A stretch of DNA of 64,000 nucleotides. Origin: Nitrospira sp. GTDB taxonomy: Bacteria; Nitrospirota; Nitrospiria; Nitrospirales; Nitrospiraceae. A model generated the notes under the pieces. That model was not told the DNA's origin, did not search any database, and saw only the letters and a program-made list of their open reading frames with translations. Positions 55,728 to 64,000 of this stretch are shown piece after piece (the first letter of the stretch is position 1; each line of letters starts with the position of its first letter). The position numbers and the translations under genes are program-made. The DNA is taken from contig JARFPM010000012.1 in NCBI GenBank assembly GCA_030444405.1, positions 19,923-83,922 on the forward strand, given 5' to 3'.

Positions 55728-56558
55728 ATGCGCTCACTCGCTCAAGTGAAGGGACATGGGCTCAGGGTGGCTCTCTGTATGTTCTTGGTGGCATTACTGG
55801 GAGCCTGTGCTCAGATGAAACCGGTGAACCCTCTAAGTCCACCCACGCAAGCCACACCCGAGCAAACGACTGAAAGAGAACGGGAGAGCCAACCTCCCAA
55901 GGTCGTACAGACCCGTCCCAATGGCAGCAGTCCTCAACAATGCCTGGTTAATTTCGACGATGAGAGCGCGCTGGAACATATCTATTCCCAGGCGAGATCA
56001 ACGCTGGCATTCAGGACGAGCCGAATCGGATTCGGCCCCTTGCAGATGTGTGATCCGTCGAAACATAGCGACTGCTGGACCTATCGCCAGCGCTGTTCCA
56101 AGCATGACGTCAACGTCGACACGATCGGCCTCACACATTTCCACTTGAGCATGGAAACGGGGATCGAATGCTACACCCTTCCAGATCCGGGAGACGGTCT
56201 CGGCCGTGGATTCGGCAAACTCGTGGACTTTAAGTGCACAGAGGTTGATTGGGCGAGAACTCCCCGCGTCCTGTCTTCGCACGATCAGAATCAGTGGGTC
56301 AAAGTTTGGGTGAGCAATCCCGAGAATCGTGCACCGACGTATTTTGACATGGAATCGATTTCGGTGCTGCCAGATACTTCAATTCAACTCTGGTTCCGGA
56401 AACGCGATGGAACCTGGTGGTTCTGGCCTGAGCTGAAGGCTGGCAGCACCTGGAACATCCGTGAGCATGCGCGCGATGTATCGGAGGTTCGGATCCGAGG
56501 AACCAAGTCGGGACGAGCCAGTTCCTACGTGATCGGCTCTGTGGTCATTCGGGATTAA
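55728..56558 (+). CDS. Cys-rich lipoprotein of unknown function
   Basis: A 276-aa lipoprotein (lipobox LGAC) with a Pro/Thr/Glu-rich linker (~30-70) and a globular domain with several cysteines (QCLVNF, QMCDPSKHSDCW, RCSKHD, KCTEVDW), probably disulfide-bonded in the periplasm. The C-terminal 'EVRIRGTKSGRASSYVIGSV' looks like beta strands. No named family. GAAAGGAG before ATG 55728 sets the start; the open frame reaches 55671. Confidence 0.75.
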   Translation: MRSLAQVKGHGLRVALCMFLVALLGACAQMKPVNPLSPPTQATPEQTTERERESQPPKVVQTRPNGSSPQQCLVNFDDESALEHIYSQARSTLAFRTSRIGFGPLQMCDPSKHSDCWTYRQRCSKHDVNVDTIGLTHFHLSMETGIECYTLPDPGDGLGRGFGKLVDFKCTEVDWARTPRVLSSHDQNQWVKVWVSNPENRAPTYFDMESISVLPDTSIQLWFRKRDGTWWFWPELKAGSTWNIREHARDVSEVRIRGTKSGRASSYVIGSVVIRD

Positions 56559-56589
56559 CAGGATGCAGTCCGAAACAAACAATACCGAC

Positions 56590-57909
56590 TCATACGGTAC
56601 TGCGAGAACTCCCTGTCGTCGAAGATAAGGCTGATGCCGACCGGCGCTTCTGCTGGCGCGCCAGTACAGTGGCGAGCCAGGCCCACACCCCCATCAATGG
56701 AACCAATGCCCAAGCGATGTGAGTGGGCATAGCACCAAGGGCCTTCACCGCCGTCACGAGCCAGGCGGTCGATGCGTCGCCGCCGCGCGAGATGGCTGTA
56801 TCGATGAAGTTTTTGGCCTTATATTTTTCTTCGCGACTGACGACCGTAAACAACACTTCGCGCGCCGGTTTTGATAGCGCGTACTCCCCCACCCTCCGCA
56901 ACACTGAAAAAGCCACATAGACAGCAAGGCTTGGCCACACACCAATTCCTACAAATCCCACCAAACTAACCAGAGGAAGAAACAACAAGGGTGCCACGAG
57001 GCCGAACCGACTGATGACCCGCTTGGTGATGAAGATCTGGGTCAACCACGTCAGGAGATTGGTCACAAAGTCCAGCGTGGAAAAGAGACGCGTGCGGGCT
57101 TCCGGGTGGTCCAGATGTTCTGAGACCATGCGGGTCTGCTCGAGATACAGAAACGTGGCCGTCATGGTCAGGACAGTCAGATAGCCGCAGATCCCAAGCA
57201 AGTAGGGCGACGAGAAGGTCAGACGGACGCCCGCGAGCAAGCTGCCGCGAAGCGGCTCGCCCTGCTGTTGACGATGGTGGATCGTCTGTGTCCGCCCCCA
57301 TCGCTCCAATCGATACACGCATCCGATGCAGATTCCCAAAAACATGCTTGATGCCACCATCAGCACCGGAATCGGGAAGATAAAGGTGAGGCCCGTGGTG
57401 AAGAGCGGGCCGAGCAACGCTCCACTGCTTCCCCCGGCGGCAATCACGCCGAACAGCCGTGCCCCCTGCTCCGGTGTAAACAGATCGGCCATGAAACTCC
57501 AGAAGACCGACACGATGAACAGATTGAACACCGACAACCAGACAAAAAATCCACGAGCCACCCACTCCGGATGCAGATGACTCGTCATCAACGCATAGAA
57601 GGCCAACAGATTCGTGATGAAGAACGCATAGACGGTCAGCAGCAGCCGGTAGCGCGAGCATCGCGCCGAAAGCCACCCAAACAGCGGCGTGGCAGCGAGC
57701 ATGGTGAGGAATGTCGCGGTCATCATCCAGGGGAGATGTTTCAACCCCCCTTCGATGGCCATTTCGTCGCGCACCGGACGGAGAATGGTGTAGCCGCACA
57801 AGAGGCAGAAAAAATAGACGAAGGCCCAAGCCAACGGGACCAGTTCTTCCCGCTTCGCGCCGAGAGAGTCCGCCCATCGAATACGAATTGTTTGACCAGG
57901 TCCTCCCAT
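56590..57909 (-). CDS. NTT/MFS-type membrane carrier
   Basis: A 439-aa protein with 12 hydrophobic segments. 'FVYFFCLLCGYTILRPVRDE' and 'WLSVFNLFIVSVFWSFMADL' resemble the ATP/ADP translocase-related NTT/Npt group of the major facilitator superfamily, seen in many free-living bacteria without proven substrate. 'GVIAAGGSSGALLGP' is the conserved loop. The start is set at ATG 57909; the open frame extends to 57945. Confidence 0.78.
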   Translation of the reverse strand: MGGPGQTIRIRWADSLGAKREELVPLAWAFVYFFCLLCGYTILRPVRDEMAIEGGLKHLPWMMTATFLTMLAATPLFGWLSARCSRYRLLLTVYAFFITNLLAFYALMTSHLHPEWVARGFFVWLSVFNLFIVSVFWSFMADLFTPEQGARLFGVIAAGGSSGALLGPLFTTGLTFIFPIPVLMVASSMFLGICIGCVYRLERWGRTQTIHHRQQQGEPLRGSLLAGVRLTFSSPYLLGICGYLTVLTMTATFLYLEQTRMVSEHLDHPEARTRLFSTLDFVTNLLTWLTQIFITKRVISRFGLVAPLLFLPLVSLVGFVGIGVWPSLAVYVAFSVLRRVGEYALSKPAREVLFTVVSREEKYKAKNFIDTAISRGGDASTAWLVTAVKALGAMPTHIAWALVPLMGVWAWLATVLARQQKRRSASALSSTTGSSRSTV

Positions 57910-58000
57910 GAGCCTGCAGTGTAGCAGGTGTGCTTTCGCCTGCAAGCGGCAGATCTGTTAGAATGCGCAGACCGTACGGGATTCTCAGGAGACAGCCCAT

Positions 58001-59032
58001 ATGATCGACCTTCGTAGCGACACTGTTACCAAGCCGACGGAGGACATGCGGAAAGCCATGGCGCGGGCCGAGGTCGGCGATGACGTCTATGGCGAAGACC
58101 CGACCGTGAATCGCCTCCAAGATACGGCGGCAGCCATGCTCGGCAAGCGATTCGCGCTCTTCGTCCCCTCCGGCACGATGGCCAATCAGCTAGCGATCCG
58201 ATCACAAGCTCAACCGGGACAGGAAATTATCGTCGAGAGCAAGAGCCATGTCGTTCGCTATGAACAGGGAGCAGCCGGGGCACTGGCCGGCGTGCAACTT
58301 CATTGGGTGATCGGTGAGCGGGGGATCATGACGGCCGAGCAGGTCGAAGCCGCCATCAGGCCGAACGATCCGCACAGTATCACGACGGCCTTGATCTGCA
58401 TCGAGAACACGCACAATGCCGGAGGCGGCACGATTTATCCGCTCTCCACGATCGAAAAAATCCGAGCCCTCGCCGTAAGACATGGAATTCCAATGCACCT
58501 CGACGGGGCCAGGCTCTTCAATGCCGTGGCCGCCACCACCTTGCCTCCGACGGTGTACGCCCAGCACTTCGAAACCGTCTCCCTCTGTCTCTCAAAGGGG
58601 CTGGGAGCCCCGGTTGGCTCGCTGCTGATTTCCAACGACCAGCGACTCATGGATCGCGCACGCCGCTTTCGCCGTATGTACGGAGGCGCGATGCGCCAAG
58701 CAGGCATCCTGGCCGCCGCCGGCATCTATGCCTTGGAGCGGCATGTCGCTCGGCTCAAGACCGACCATGACCATGCGAAAAAACTGGCTCGCCTGCTGCA
58801 GCACATTCCCTCAATTCAGATTTCGCCGCAGCACGTGGAAACGAATATCATCATTTTCGACATCGTCGACGAGCATCGCTCTCCGGCCGAACTGGTAGCC
58901 GCACTCAAAGAGCACGACGTGCTCATCAACGCCGTCGGAGGACAGAGCTATCGAGCGGTCACCCATCTGCATATCACGGACAAGCAGATCGACGAAGCCG
59001 CAGCGGTCTTTGCCAAGGTCCTCACACGTTGA
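58001..59032 (+). CDS. ltaE: Low-specificity L-threonine aldolase
   Basis: A 343-aa PLP enzyme (GLY1 type) that splits threonine and allo-threonine into glycine and acetaldehyde. The N-terminus [20 protein letters not shown] is the family hallmark. Also seen: [12 protein letters not shown], '[13 protein letters not shown]', [10 protein letters not shown] with the PLP-contacting Asp, and the Schiff-base Lys in [10 protein letters not shown]. Full length. Divergent from the carrier gene, with a shared promoter region of ~90 bases. Confidence 0.95.
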   Translation: MIDLRSDTVTKPTEDMRKAMARAEVGDDVYGEDPTVNRLQDTAAAMLGKRFALFVPSGTMANQLAIRSQAQPGQEIIVESKSHVVRYEQGAAGALAGVQLHWVIGERGIMTAEQVEAAIRPNDPHSITTALICIENTHNAGGGTIYPLSTIEKIRALAVRHGIPMHLDGARLFNAVAATTLPPTVYAQHFETVSLCLSKGLGAPVGSLLISNDQRLMDRARRFRRMYGGAMRQAGILAAAGIYALERHVARLKTDHDHAKKLARLLQHIPSIQISPQHVETNIIIFDIVDEHRSPAELVAALKEHDVLINAVGGQSYRAVTHLHITDKQIDEAAAVFAKVLTR

Positions 59033-59206
59033 TCGTTCAACGTTGACACCATATTCCTCCATCCATAGAATGCCGAAGCGACCAGGTCTTTCGCCTGTTG
59101 CGTCTCCACAACACTGGAGACTAGCGAGAACGACGGGCAGGTCCTTCGCTGGTCGATTCATATGGTTTCCGAATACTATTCATTTACAGTGGAATGAAAG
59201 CACGTT

Positions 59207-59992
59207 ATGGACACACACACCACGACCATCACCCCCACTCGTGAAGAACTGAACGCCGAGCTGCTTGAAGTCCCGGAACCTCCGGAGCAGCCGGAATCAC
59301 CGCCTCCCCCCGGATTTGAAGACAATGTGGAAGTCGTGCTGCGGCACATCAAGGGCCGAAGAGGCGGGGACCTCGTCGGCGTCCTACTCGTCGGATCTGG
59401 AGCCCGGAAGGCCCTCACGCTCCACAGCGATATCGACTTGATCGCCCTCGTCAAGGGAGATGCCGACAGTCACGAAATCCTCCGTGTCGGCGACCGCCTG
59501 GCAGATATTCGCTACCATGGCTACCACGCCGTCGAGGAGGACCTCGCATACTCGCTTCGGCTCCCCTCGCTGCTTCGAAAAGGCAGAATCCTTTACGATC
59601 ACGACGGCATCTGCGCGAAACTGCTCGAAAAGGTTCACCACCGCTTTCGCCAAGGTCCGCCACCGGCTTCGATCAACGAACAGATTCGCCTCAAGGCCGA
59701 GTGTTATCACCTGCTGGGCAAGGCGCAGGACTTCGTGGACAAGCCGGGAACGGCCCACTACCTATTGACGCTGTTTTACGAGGATTGTATCTCGGCATTC
59801 TTTCGTTTGAGAGGGTTTTGGTTGGTCGCCCCGGTGGATATTCATCGGTTCATGTTTTCGCGCGAGCCGGCGCTCGCCGACCTGGCTGGACAATTCTTGA
59901 CGGCCACTACCCTTACCGATCGGCTCAACTTTGGCCGTCAATTTGCCGATCTCCTCTTTAAGGATATTCCAAATCCTGCTCGCATCGACTGA
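59207..59992 (+). CDS. Nucleotidyltransferase-domain protein
   Basis: A 261-aa cytoplasmic protein. The motif GSGARKALTLHSDIDLI is the GS-x-DxD signature of minimal or kanamycin-type nucleotidyltransferases. The C-terminal half is helical ('LKAECYHLLGKAQDFVDKPG' and 'HYLLTLFYEDCISAFFRLRG'), resembling HEPN or substrate-binding domains. The Pro-rich N-terminus (~20-38) is unusual. Substrate unknown; it may add AMP to a protein or small molecule. Confidence 0.8.
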   Translation: MDTHTTTITPTREELNAELLEVPEPPEQPESPPPPGFEDNVEVVLRHIKGRRGGDLVGVLLVGSGARKALTLHSDIDLIALVKGDADSHEILRVGDRLADIRYHGYHAVEEDLAYSLRLPSLLRKGRILYDHDGICAKLLEKVHHRFRQGPPPASINEQIRLKAECYHLLGKAQDFVDKPGTAHYLLTLFYEDCISAFFRLRGFWLVAPVDIHRFMFSREPALADLAGQFLTATTLTDRLNFGRQFADLLFKDIPNPARID

Positions 59993-60132
59993 CCGGAGCA
60001 GTACATACAACCGGTTCTCTCTTATGTGAGGAACGTGTTTGGCTTGCAACGTGAGAGGGGCCCCACCGGGCTGCAGATCGATCAACGGGCGCCGCATTCG
60101 CTGTGACTGGCGACAAACCAAGGAGCTCTCTT

Positions 60133-61026
60133 ATGGAACTCGGATTCATCGGACTCGGTAAGATGGGGATGAACATGGTAACGCGCCTTCGGCGCGATCA
60201 ACATCGCCTGGTGGTCTATGATCGATCCAACGAGTTGATCAAACAGGCTGAGAGCCAGGGCTGTATCGGTGCTTCGTCCCTCTCTGATCTCGCCGGAAAG
60301 CTGAGTGCCCCGCGTGTCGTCTGGGTGATGGTTCCTTCCGGAGCCCCTACCGAAGAAACCATCCAGGCTGTGGCCGCTCTCCTGCAAGCCGGCGACATCA
60401 TCGTGGACGGGGGAAATACCAGATTTCACGACGATGTGCGGCGCGCTGCCGAGCTGAAGAAAAAAGGTATTCACTATGTCGATGCGGGAACCAGTGGAGG
60501 GATCTGGGGACTGCAAGTCGGCTATTGTCTCATGGTCGGCGGAGAAGATGCAGCCGTCAAACGGCTTGAACCGGCGTTCAAGACCCTGGCGCCTGAAAAC
60601 GGCTGGGCCCATGTCGGCGCGGTCGGTGCCGGGCACTATGTGAAGATGGTGCACAACGGCATCGAGTACAGCATGATGCAAGGCTATGCGGAAGGATTTG
60701 AGTTGATGTCGAAGAGCGAATACAAACTTGATCTGGCGCGCATTGCCGATCTCTGGATGCATGGGAGTGTCGTCCGGTCCTGGTTATTGGAACTGGCCGC
60801 GGGCGCGCTCAAAGACGATCAAAAGCTGGAAAATCTGAAAGGCTATGTTCAAGACTCCGGAGAAGGCCGCTGGATGATCGCCGATGCCATCGAGAAGGAC
60901 GTGCCGGTTCCCACCCTCACGACGGCGCTCTTCACGCGGTTTCGATCGCGACAGGAAGAATCATTCGCCGAAAAGATGCTGGCGGCCCTGCGGAATGCCT
61001 TTGGTGGCCACGCGGTCCGACGGTGA
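60133..61026 (+). CDS. gnd: 6-phosphogluconate dehydrogenase (decarboxylating), short type
   Basis: A 297-aa enzyme of the pentose phosphate pathway: NAD(P)-binding GLGKMGMNM, DGGNTRFHDD, 'GTSGGIWGLQVGYCLMVGG', and catalytic KMVHNGIEY. It belongs to the ~300-aa class (GndA/YqeC), shorter than the ~470-aa enterobacterial form. AAGGAG precedes ATG 60133. zwf follows after 27 bases, giving the oxidative branch pair; no 6-phosphogluconolactonase gene is next to them. Confidence 0.95.
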   Translation: MELGFIGLGKMGMNMVTRLRRDQHRLVVYDRSNELIKQAESQGCIGASSLSDLAGKLSAPRVVWVMVPSGAPTEETIQAVAALLQAGDIIVDGGNTRFHDDVRRAAELKKKGIHYVDAGTSGGIWGLQVGYCLMVGGEDAAVKRLEPAFKTLAPENGWAHVGAVGAGHYVKMVHNGIEYSMMQGYAEGFELMSKSEYKLDLARIADLWMHGSVVRSWLLELAAGALKDDQKLENLKGYVQDSGEGRWMIADAIEKDVPVPTLTTALFTRFRSRQEESFAEKMLAALRNAFGGHAVRR

Positions 61027-61053
61027 CGGCCTAGCCCCATTGAGGAGATCCTG

Positions 61054-62601
61054 ATGGCTCAAGCGAATAGTCAGCGAATCGACATCCACCCCGCGCAGGA
61101 ACCGCTGCCGCCGGTTGAGCCCTGTACTCTGGTGATTTTCGGAGGATCAGGCGACTTGGCCCGTCGGCGCCTGATTCCCGCCGTCTACAACCTCCTCCTC
61201 GATGGATTGTTGCCATCGAATTATGTCGTGATCGGCCTGGGCCGCACCCCCATGAGCGACGAAGAGTTCCGAGCCAGCGTCCGCGACGGCGTCGTCAAAC
61301 ATTCCCGGCAAGCGTTAATCGAAGATACCTGGAATGCCTTTTCTCAGCACCTGTTCTACTTGGCAGGAGGAAACGACGACGCACAGACCTATGCGCGACT
61401 GAAAGAGCGGGTCGAGGAACTGGAGCGACGGTTTCAATTGCCGGCGAATCGTATTTTCTATCTCAGTATCCCTCCCAGCTCCTTTACAGCCGTCTGCGAA
61501 GGCCTCTCCCAATCCGGTCTCGCGGGAACCCCGGGTGCTCGCTCTCCCTATACACGCATCATCGTAGAAAAGCCGGTTGGGCGCGATCTCGCCTCCGCAC
61601 AGGCCATCAACGAAGTCACCGGCCGCGTCTTCGACGAATCCCAGATTTTCAGGATTGACCACTATCTCGGCAAAGAGACCGTTCAGAATCTCATGGTCGT
61701 GCGCTTCGCCAACAGCATTTTCGAGCCGATCTGGAACCACAAATACGTTGACCATGTCCAAATCACGGTGAGCGAAGCGGAAGGTGTGGGAACCAGGGCA
61801 AGCTACTACGAAGAAGCCGGCGCGCTGCGCGACATGATTCAGAACCATTTACTGCAATTGCTCTGTCTCGTTGCCATGGAGCCGCCCTATTCATTGGACC
61901 CCGACGTTGTCCGAAACGCCAAGATGGAAGTCCTGCGATGCTTGAGACCCATCACGGCAAAGGACGTGGAAAAGTTTACCGTGCGGGCCCAATACACAGA
62001 GGGAACTGCCCACGGCACACCGGTGCCCGGCTATCGCCGGGAAAAAGGCGTGAAGCCCGATTCCACCACCGAGACTTATGTGGCCGTGAAATGCTTCGTG
62101 GAAAACTGGCGCTGGTCCGGCGTGCCGTTCTACTTACGAACAGGGAAAGCGTTGCCCCTGCGTGCGAGCGAAGTCGCCGTGCAATTCAAAGAAATCCCGC
62201 AGATCCTCTTCAATGCCAATGCACAGAATCCTCAGGCTCCGAACGTGTTGGCGTTGAAAATTCAGCCGGAAGAAGGGCTCTCGCTCCGCATCGTTTCACG
62301 AGTTCCTGGCACCCGTGCACAAACCCATCCGGTAGAAATGAATTTCAAGTACGGAGAGGTATTCGGTCGGCCATCCCCTGAAGCCTACGAACGCCTTCTG
62401 CTCGACGTGATGGCGGGAGATGCCTCTCGCTTCATGCGGCGCGATGCCGTGGAAGCATCCTGGGCCTGGATCACCCAGATCCTCGAAGCCTGGGAAAAGT
62501 CGGGACAACGGTGGCTGCCTGAATACCAAGCCGGCACATGGGGCCCGGTCGAAGCCGACCGGTTGATCCAAAACGACGGCCGCACCTGGCGGGTGCTGTA
62601 G
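61054..62601 (+). CDS. zwf: Glucose-6-phosphate 1-dehydrogenase
   Basis: A 515-aa enzyme that oxidises glucose-6-phosphate to 6-phosphogluconolactone with NADP+ or NAD+. FGGSGDLARRRLIPA binds the cofactor; RIDHYLGKETVQN carries the catalytic His/Lys region; KPVGRDLASA is also typical. AGGAG precedes the ATG. Forms an operon with gnd. Confidence 0.97.
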   Translation: MAQANSQRIDIHPAQEPLPPVEPCTLVIFGGSGDLARRRLIPAVYNLLLDGLLPSNYVVIGLGRTPMSDEEFRASVRDGVVKHSRQALIEDTWNAFSQHLFYLAGGNDDAQTYARLKERVEELERRFQLPANRIFYLSIPPSSFTAVCEGLSQSGLAGTPGARSPYTRIIVEKPVGRDLASAQAINEVTGRVFDESQIFRIDHYLGKETVQNLMVVRFANSIFEPIWNHKYVDHVQITVSEAEGVGTRASYYEEAGALRDMIQNHLLQLLCLVAMEPPYSLDPDVVRNAKMEVLRCLRPITAKDVEKFTVRAQYTEGTAHGTPVPGYRREKGVKPDSTTETYVAVKCFVENWRWSGVPFYLRTGKALPLRASEVAVQFKEIPQILFNANAQNPQAPNVLALKIQPEEGLSLRIVSRVPGTRAQTHPVEMNFKYGEVFGRPSPEAYERLLLDVMAGDASRFMRRDAVEASWAWITQILEAWEKSGQRWLPEYQAGTWGPVEADRLIQNDGRTWRVL

Positions 62602-62713
62602 ATCTCGCCAGTGAAAGACGATCATATCGACCACGACGGGATCGAACGGCACCTGAGTTACCTATCATCTCACCGCACAGTCCCGCCCACTTGTATTCGG
62701 TACTCATTCGCCC

Positions 62714-63625
62714 TCACTCTTCGCTGAAGTAGTCTGAGTCAATCTTCTTTATCTCGTATGATCTGGCGAGGGATACTCCGACATTGTGGTCGATCATATA
62801 TTTTGCAAGGGCAGGTCCGTCAATGAGCACAATCTTGCTGTCAATCCTTGCCGCAAACTCAAGAGCGTCGGCAGAGAATGATGACGTCGTGATGAATACG
62901 CCCTTGCGTGCGCGATGCCCCTGAAGGGCCCCCGCAAACTTCTGGATCTCCGGACGACCAACAGTGGACTCCCACCGCTTTGCTTGGATGTAAATCACAT
63001 CTAGGCCTAGGCGATCTTCTTTGATAATCCCGTCAATGCCTCCGTCTCCACTCTTGCCCACAGCCTGCCCGGCGTCTTGAAGTGTCCCGCCGTATCCCAT
63101 GCGAACAAGTAGTTCAACGACGAGACGCTCAAAGAAGGACGGAGATGCACTTTTCACTTGATCAAGAAGGTCACCTTCAAGGTCTAGTCGGAGACGCGCA
63201 TAGGCGCCATCAAGAGCTTCTTCTGGCGTGGCATCAGTGGAAACAGACACTGGAACGACGGCTTCATCCCGGCGCTCATGTCGCAGCTCGCGGAATGCGA
63301 CAAATTCTGGAAACTGCTCCAGGTAGTTCACATCGACGCGCCCAGGTTTTGACGCGAGAACTGAGTAACCTCTTTCAGTGATGCGGAAAAATCCACGCCG
63401 CGTCGATTCGAGAAGGCCGGCCTTTTTAAGGTAAGTTCTGGCCCAGCCTGCCCGATTGCGAATAACGGTTTGCTGGCCACTCCCAAGAAGATGTTGGCGA
63501 TCTTCCGTGGAGAGTTTGAACTGGTCAGCTAGTGAATCAACGACCTCACCAATGTTGTGTTCCTTCCCGTCCTTTAGAAATTGAAGAAGCGGGAGCATAA
63601 TCGTCTGGTAGTCGGGAATCGCCAT
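62714..63625 (-). CDS. mrr: Mrr-type restriction endonuclease
   Basis: A 303-aa protein: N-terminal winged-helix DNA-binding domain (~1-95) and a C-terminal Mrr nuclease domain with the PD-(D/E)xK core: GDGGIDGIIKED, LDVIYIQAKRW (QxK) and 'KFAGALQGHRARKGVFITTS'. Such enzymes cut methylated foreign DNA. No methyltransferase is adjacent, as expected for a type IV-like system. Convergent with zwf. Confidence 0.9.
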   Translation of the reverse strand: MAIPDYQTIMLPLLQFLKDGKEHNIGEVVDSLADQFKLSTEDRQHLLGSGQQTVIRNRAGWARTYLKKAGLLESTRRGFFRITERGYSVLASKPGRVDVNYLEQFPEFVAFRELRHERRDEAVVPVSVSTDATPEEALDGAYARLRLDLEGDLLDQVKSASPSFFERLVVELLVRMGYGGTLQDAGQAVGKSGDGGIDGIIKEDRLGLDVIYIQAKRWESTVGRPEIQKFAGALQGHRARKGVFITTSSFSADALEFAARIDSKIVLIDGPALAKYMIDHNVGVSLARSYEIKKIDSDYFSEE

Positions 63626-64000
63626 ATGAACTCCTGAATTCGAGGCTACTTCGCACTTCTGTTCCAGCTCGTTCGTAAGGCGGCCAAGTCTACCGCAAGG
63701 TGGGAAAAACTATCCATCATTGGCATCGATAGCTTGGCGAATTACGCGGCACAGGACGGCAGGATAAGGAGCGTGAAGAGGAATAGGCCATACACAGAGC
63801 TCCTTATTACTTTGACTCGAGAAACAGCACAATGGATTCAATCCAGAGGTGTGCAAACGTCTGGACTGGTACAGCACTCATACGCCGGAACCTTCAAGGA
63901 TCGCTAGGGTTTGCCCTGTTGGCAGGTGCGGGCGATCACAATCAACGACCCCAGTCCATGTGCGCACAGTCAGCAACCACTGTTTGGCTGAATACCCGAC
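63626..64000. other. Right end of window, no gene supported
   Basis: 375 bases upstream of mrr. The mrr promoter should lie here, but no clear boxes were found. No tRNA-like cloverleaf and no convincing frame. Confidence 0.4.

Noticed and set aside
1..64000. tRNA, rRNA or CRISPR arrays
   Set aside because: Scanned by eye for cloverleaf signatures, rRNA core strings and regularly spaced repeats; none found, though a short tRNA could be missed without tools.

Overview
The window reads as one stretch of a GC-rich bacterial chromosome. Its lipoproteins, its NHL-repeat protein and its mix of exported hydrolases suggest a Nitrospirota (Nitrospira-like) organism. This is inference from gene style: no rRNA, nitrite oxidoreductase or other diagnostic marker is present. 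I found no tRNA, rRNA or CRISPR array.

Layout. 1-20 kb is envelope and secreted chemistry: two arylsulfatases (one cut by the window edge, one broken), an intact formylglycine-generating enzyme that could activate such sulfatases, two exported amidohydrolases (one frameshifted) plus the relic of a third, an ecotin-type protease inhibitor, a small histidine kinase, a Tat-exported molybdenum oxidoreductase, and many lipoproteins. A vapBC toxin-antitoxin pair sits between two copies of the 3' end of a DUF4136 gene, and a second toxin-antitoxin pair is decayed. 20-30 kb holds a patatin phospholipase, an Slp lipoprotein, a zinc peptidase with a FUN14 protein, an exported Lon-type peptidase domain without ATPase, an RNase HI-ABC ATPase fusion, crcB-DUF190 and an OmpA lipoprotein. 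30-34 kb is housekeeping: rluB-aspS-aroC, read on the minus strand. 34-42.6 kb is a glycan/isoprenoid-type cluster (membrane glycosyltransferases, FAD oxidoreductases, a GMC oxidoreductase with a tiny coupled RR-signal peptide, and a broken HAD-UbiA gene). 42.6-49 kb is guaA, guaB and a giant NHL-repeat protein. 49-52.7 kb carries small proteins, a cytochrome c and a decayed IS3-family element that has cut a lipoprotein gene. 52.9-64 kb has a methyltransferase paired with a ProA-family protein that lacks the usual catalytic Cys, an NTT/MFS-type carrier, threonine aldolase, a nucleotidyltransferase, gnd-zwf, and an Mrr-type restriction endonuclease.

The most distinctive items are the RNase HI-ABC ATPase fusion together with a second, broken copy of its ABC part 2.3 kb away; the vapBC module bracketed by a 246-bp gene-end duplication; the ProA-like/methyltransferase pair; and short genes that are easy to miss (a 47-aa RR-signal peptide coupled to the GMC oxidoreductase, and a 26-aa single-span membrane peptide). 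Many genes here are interrupted by single-base changes, so raw-read confirmation would show whether the region is truly decaying or carries assembly errors.
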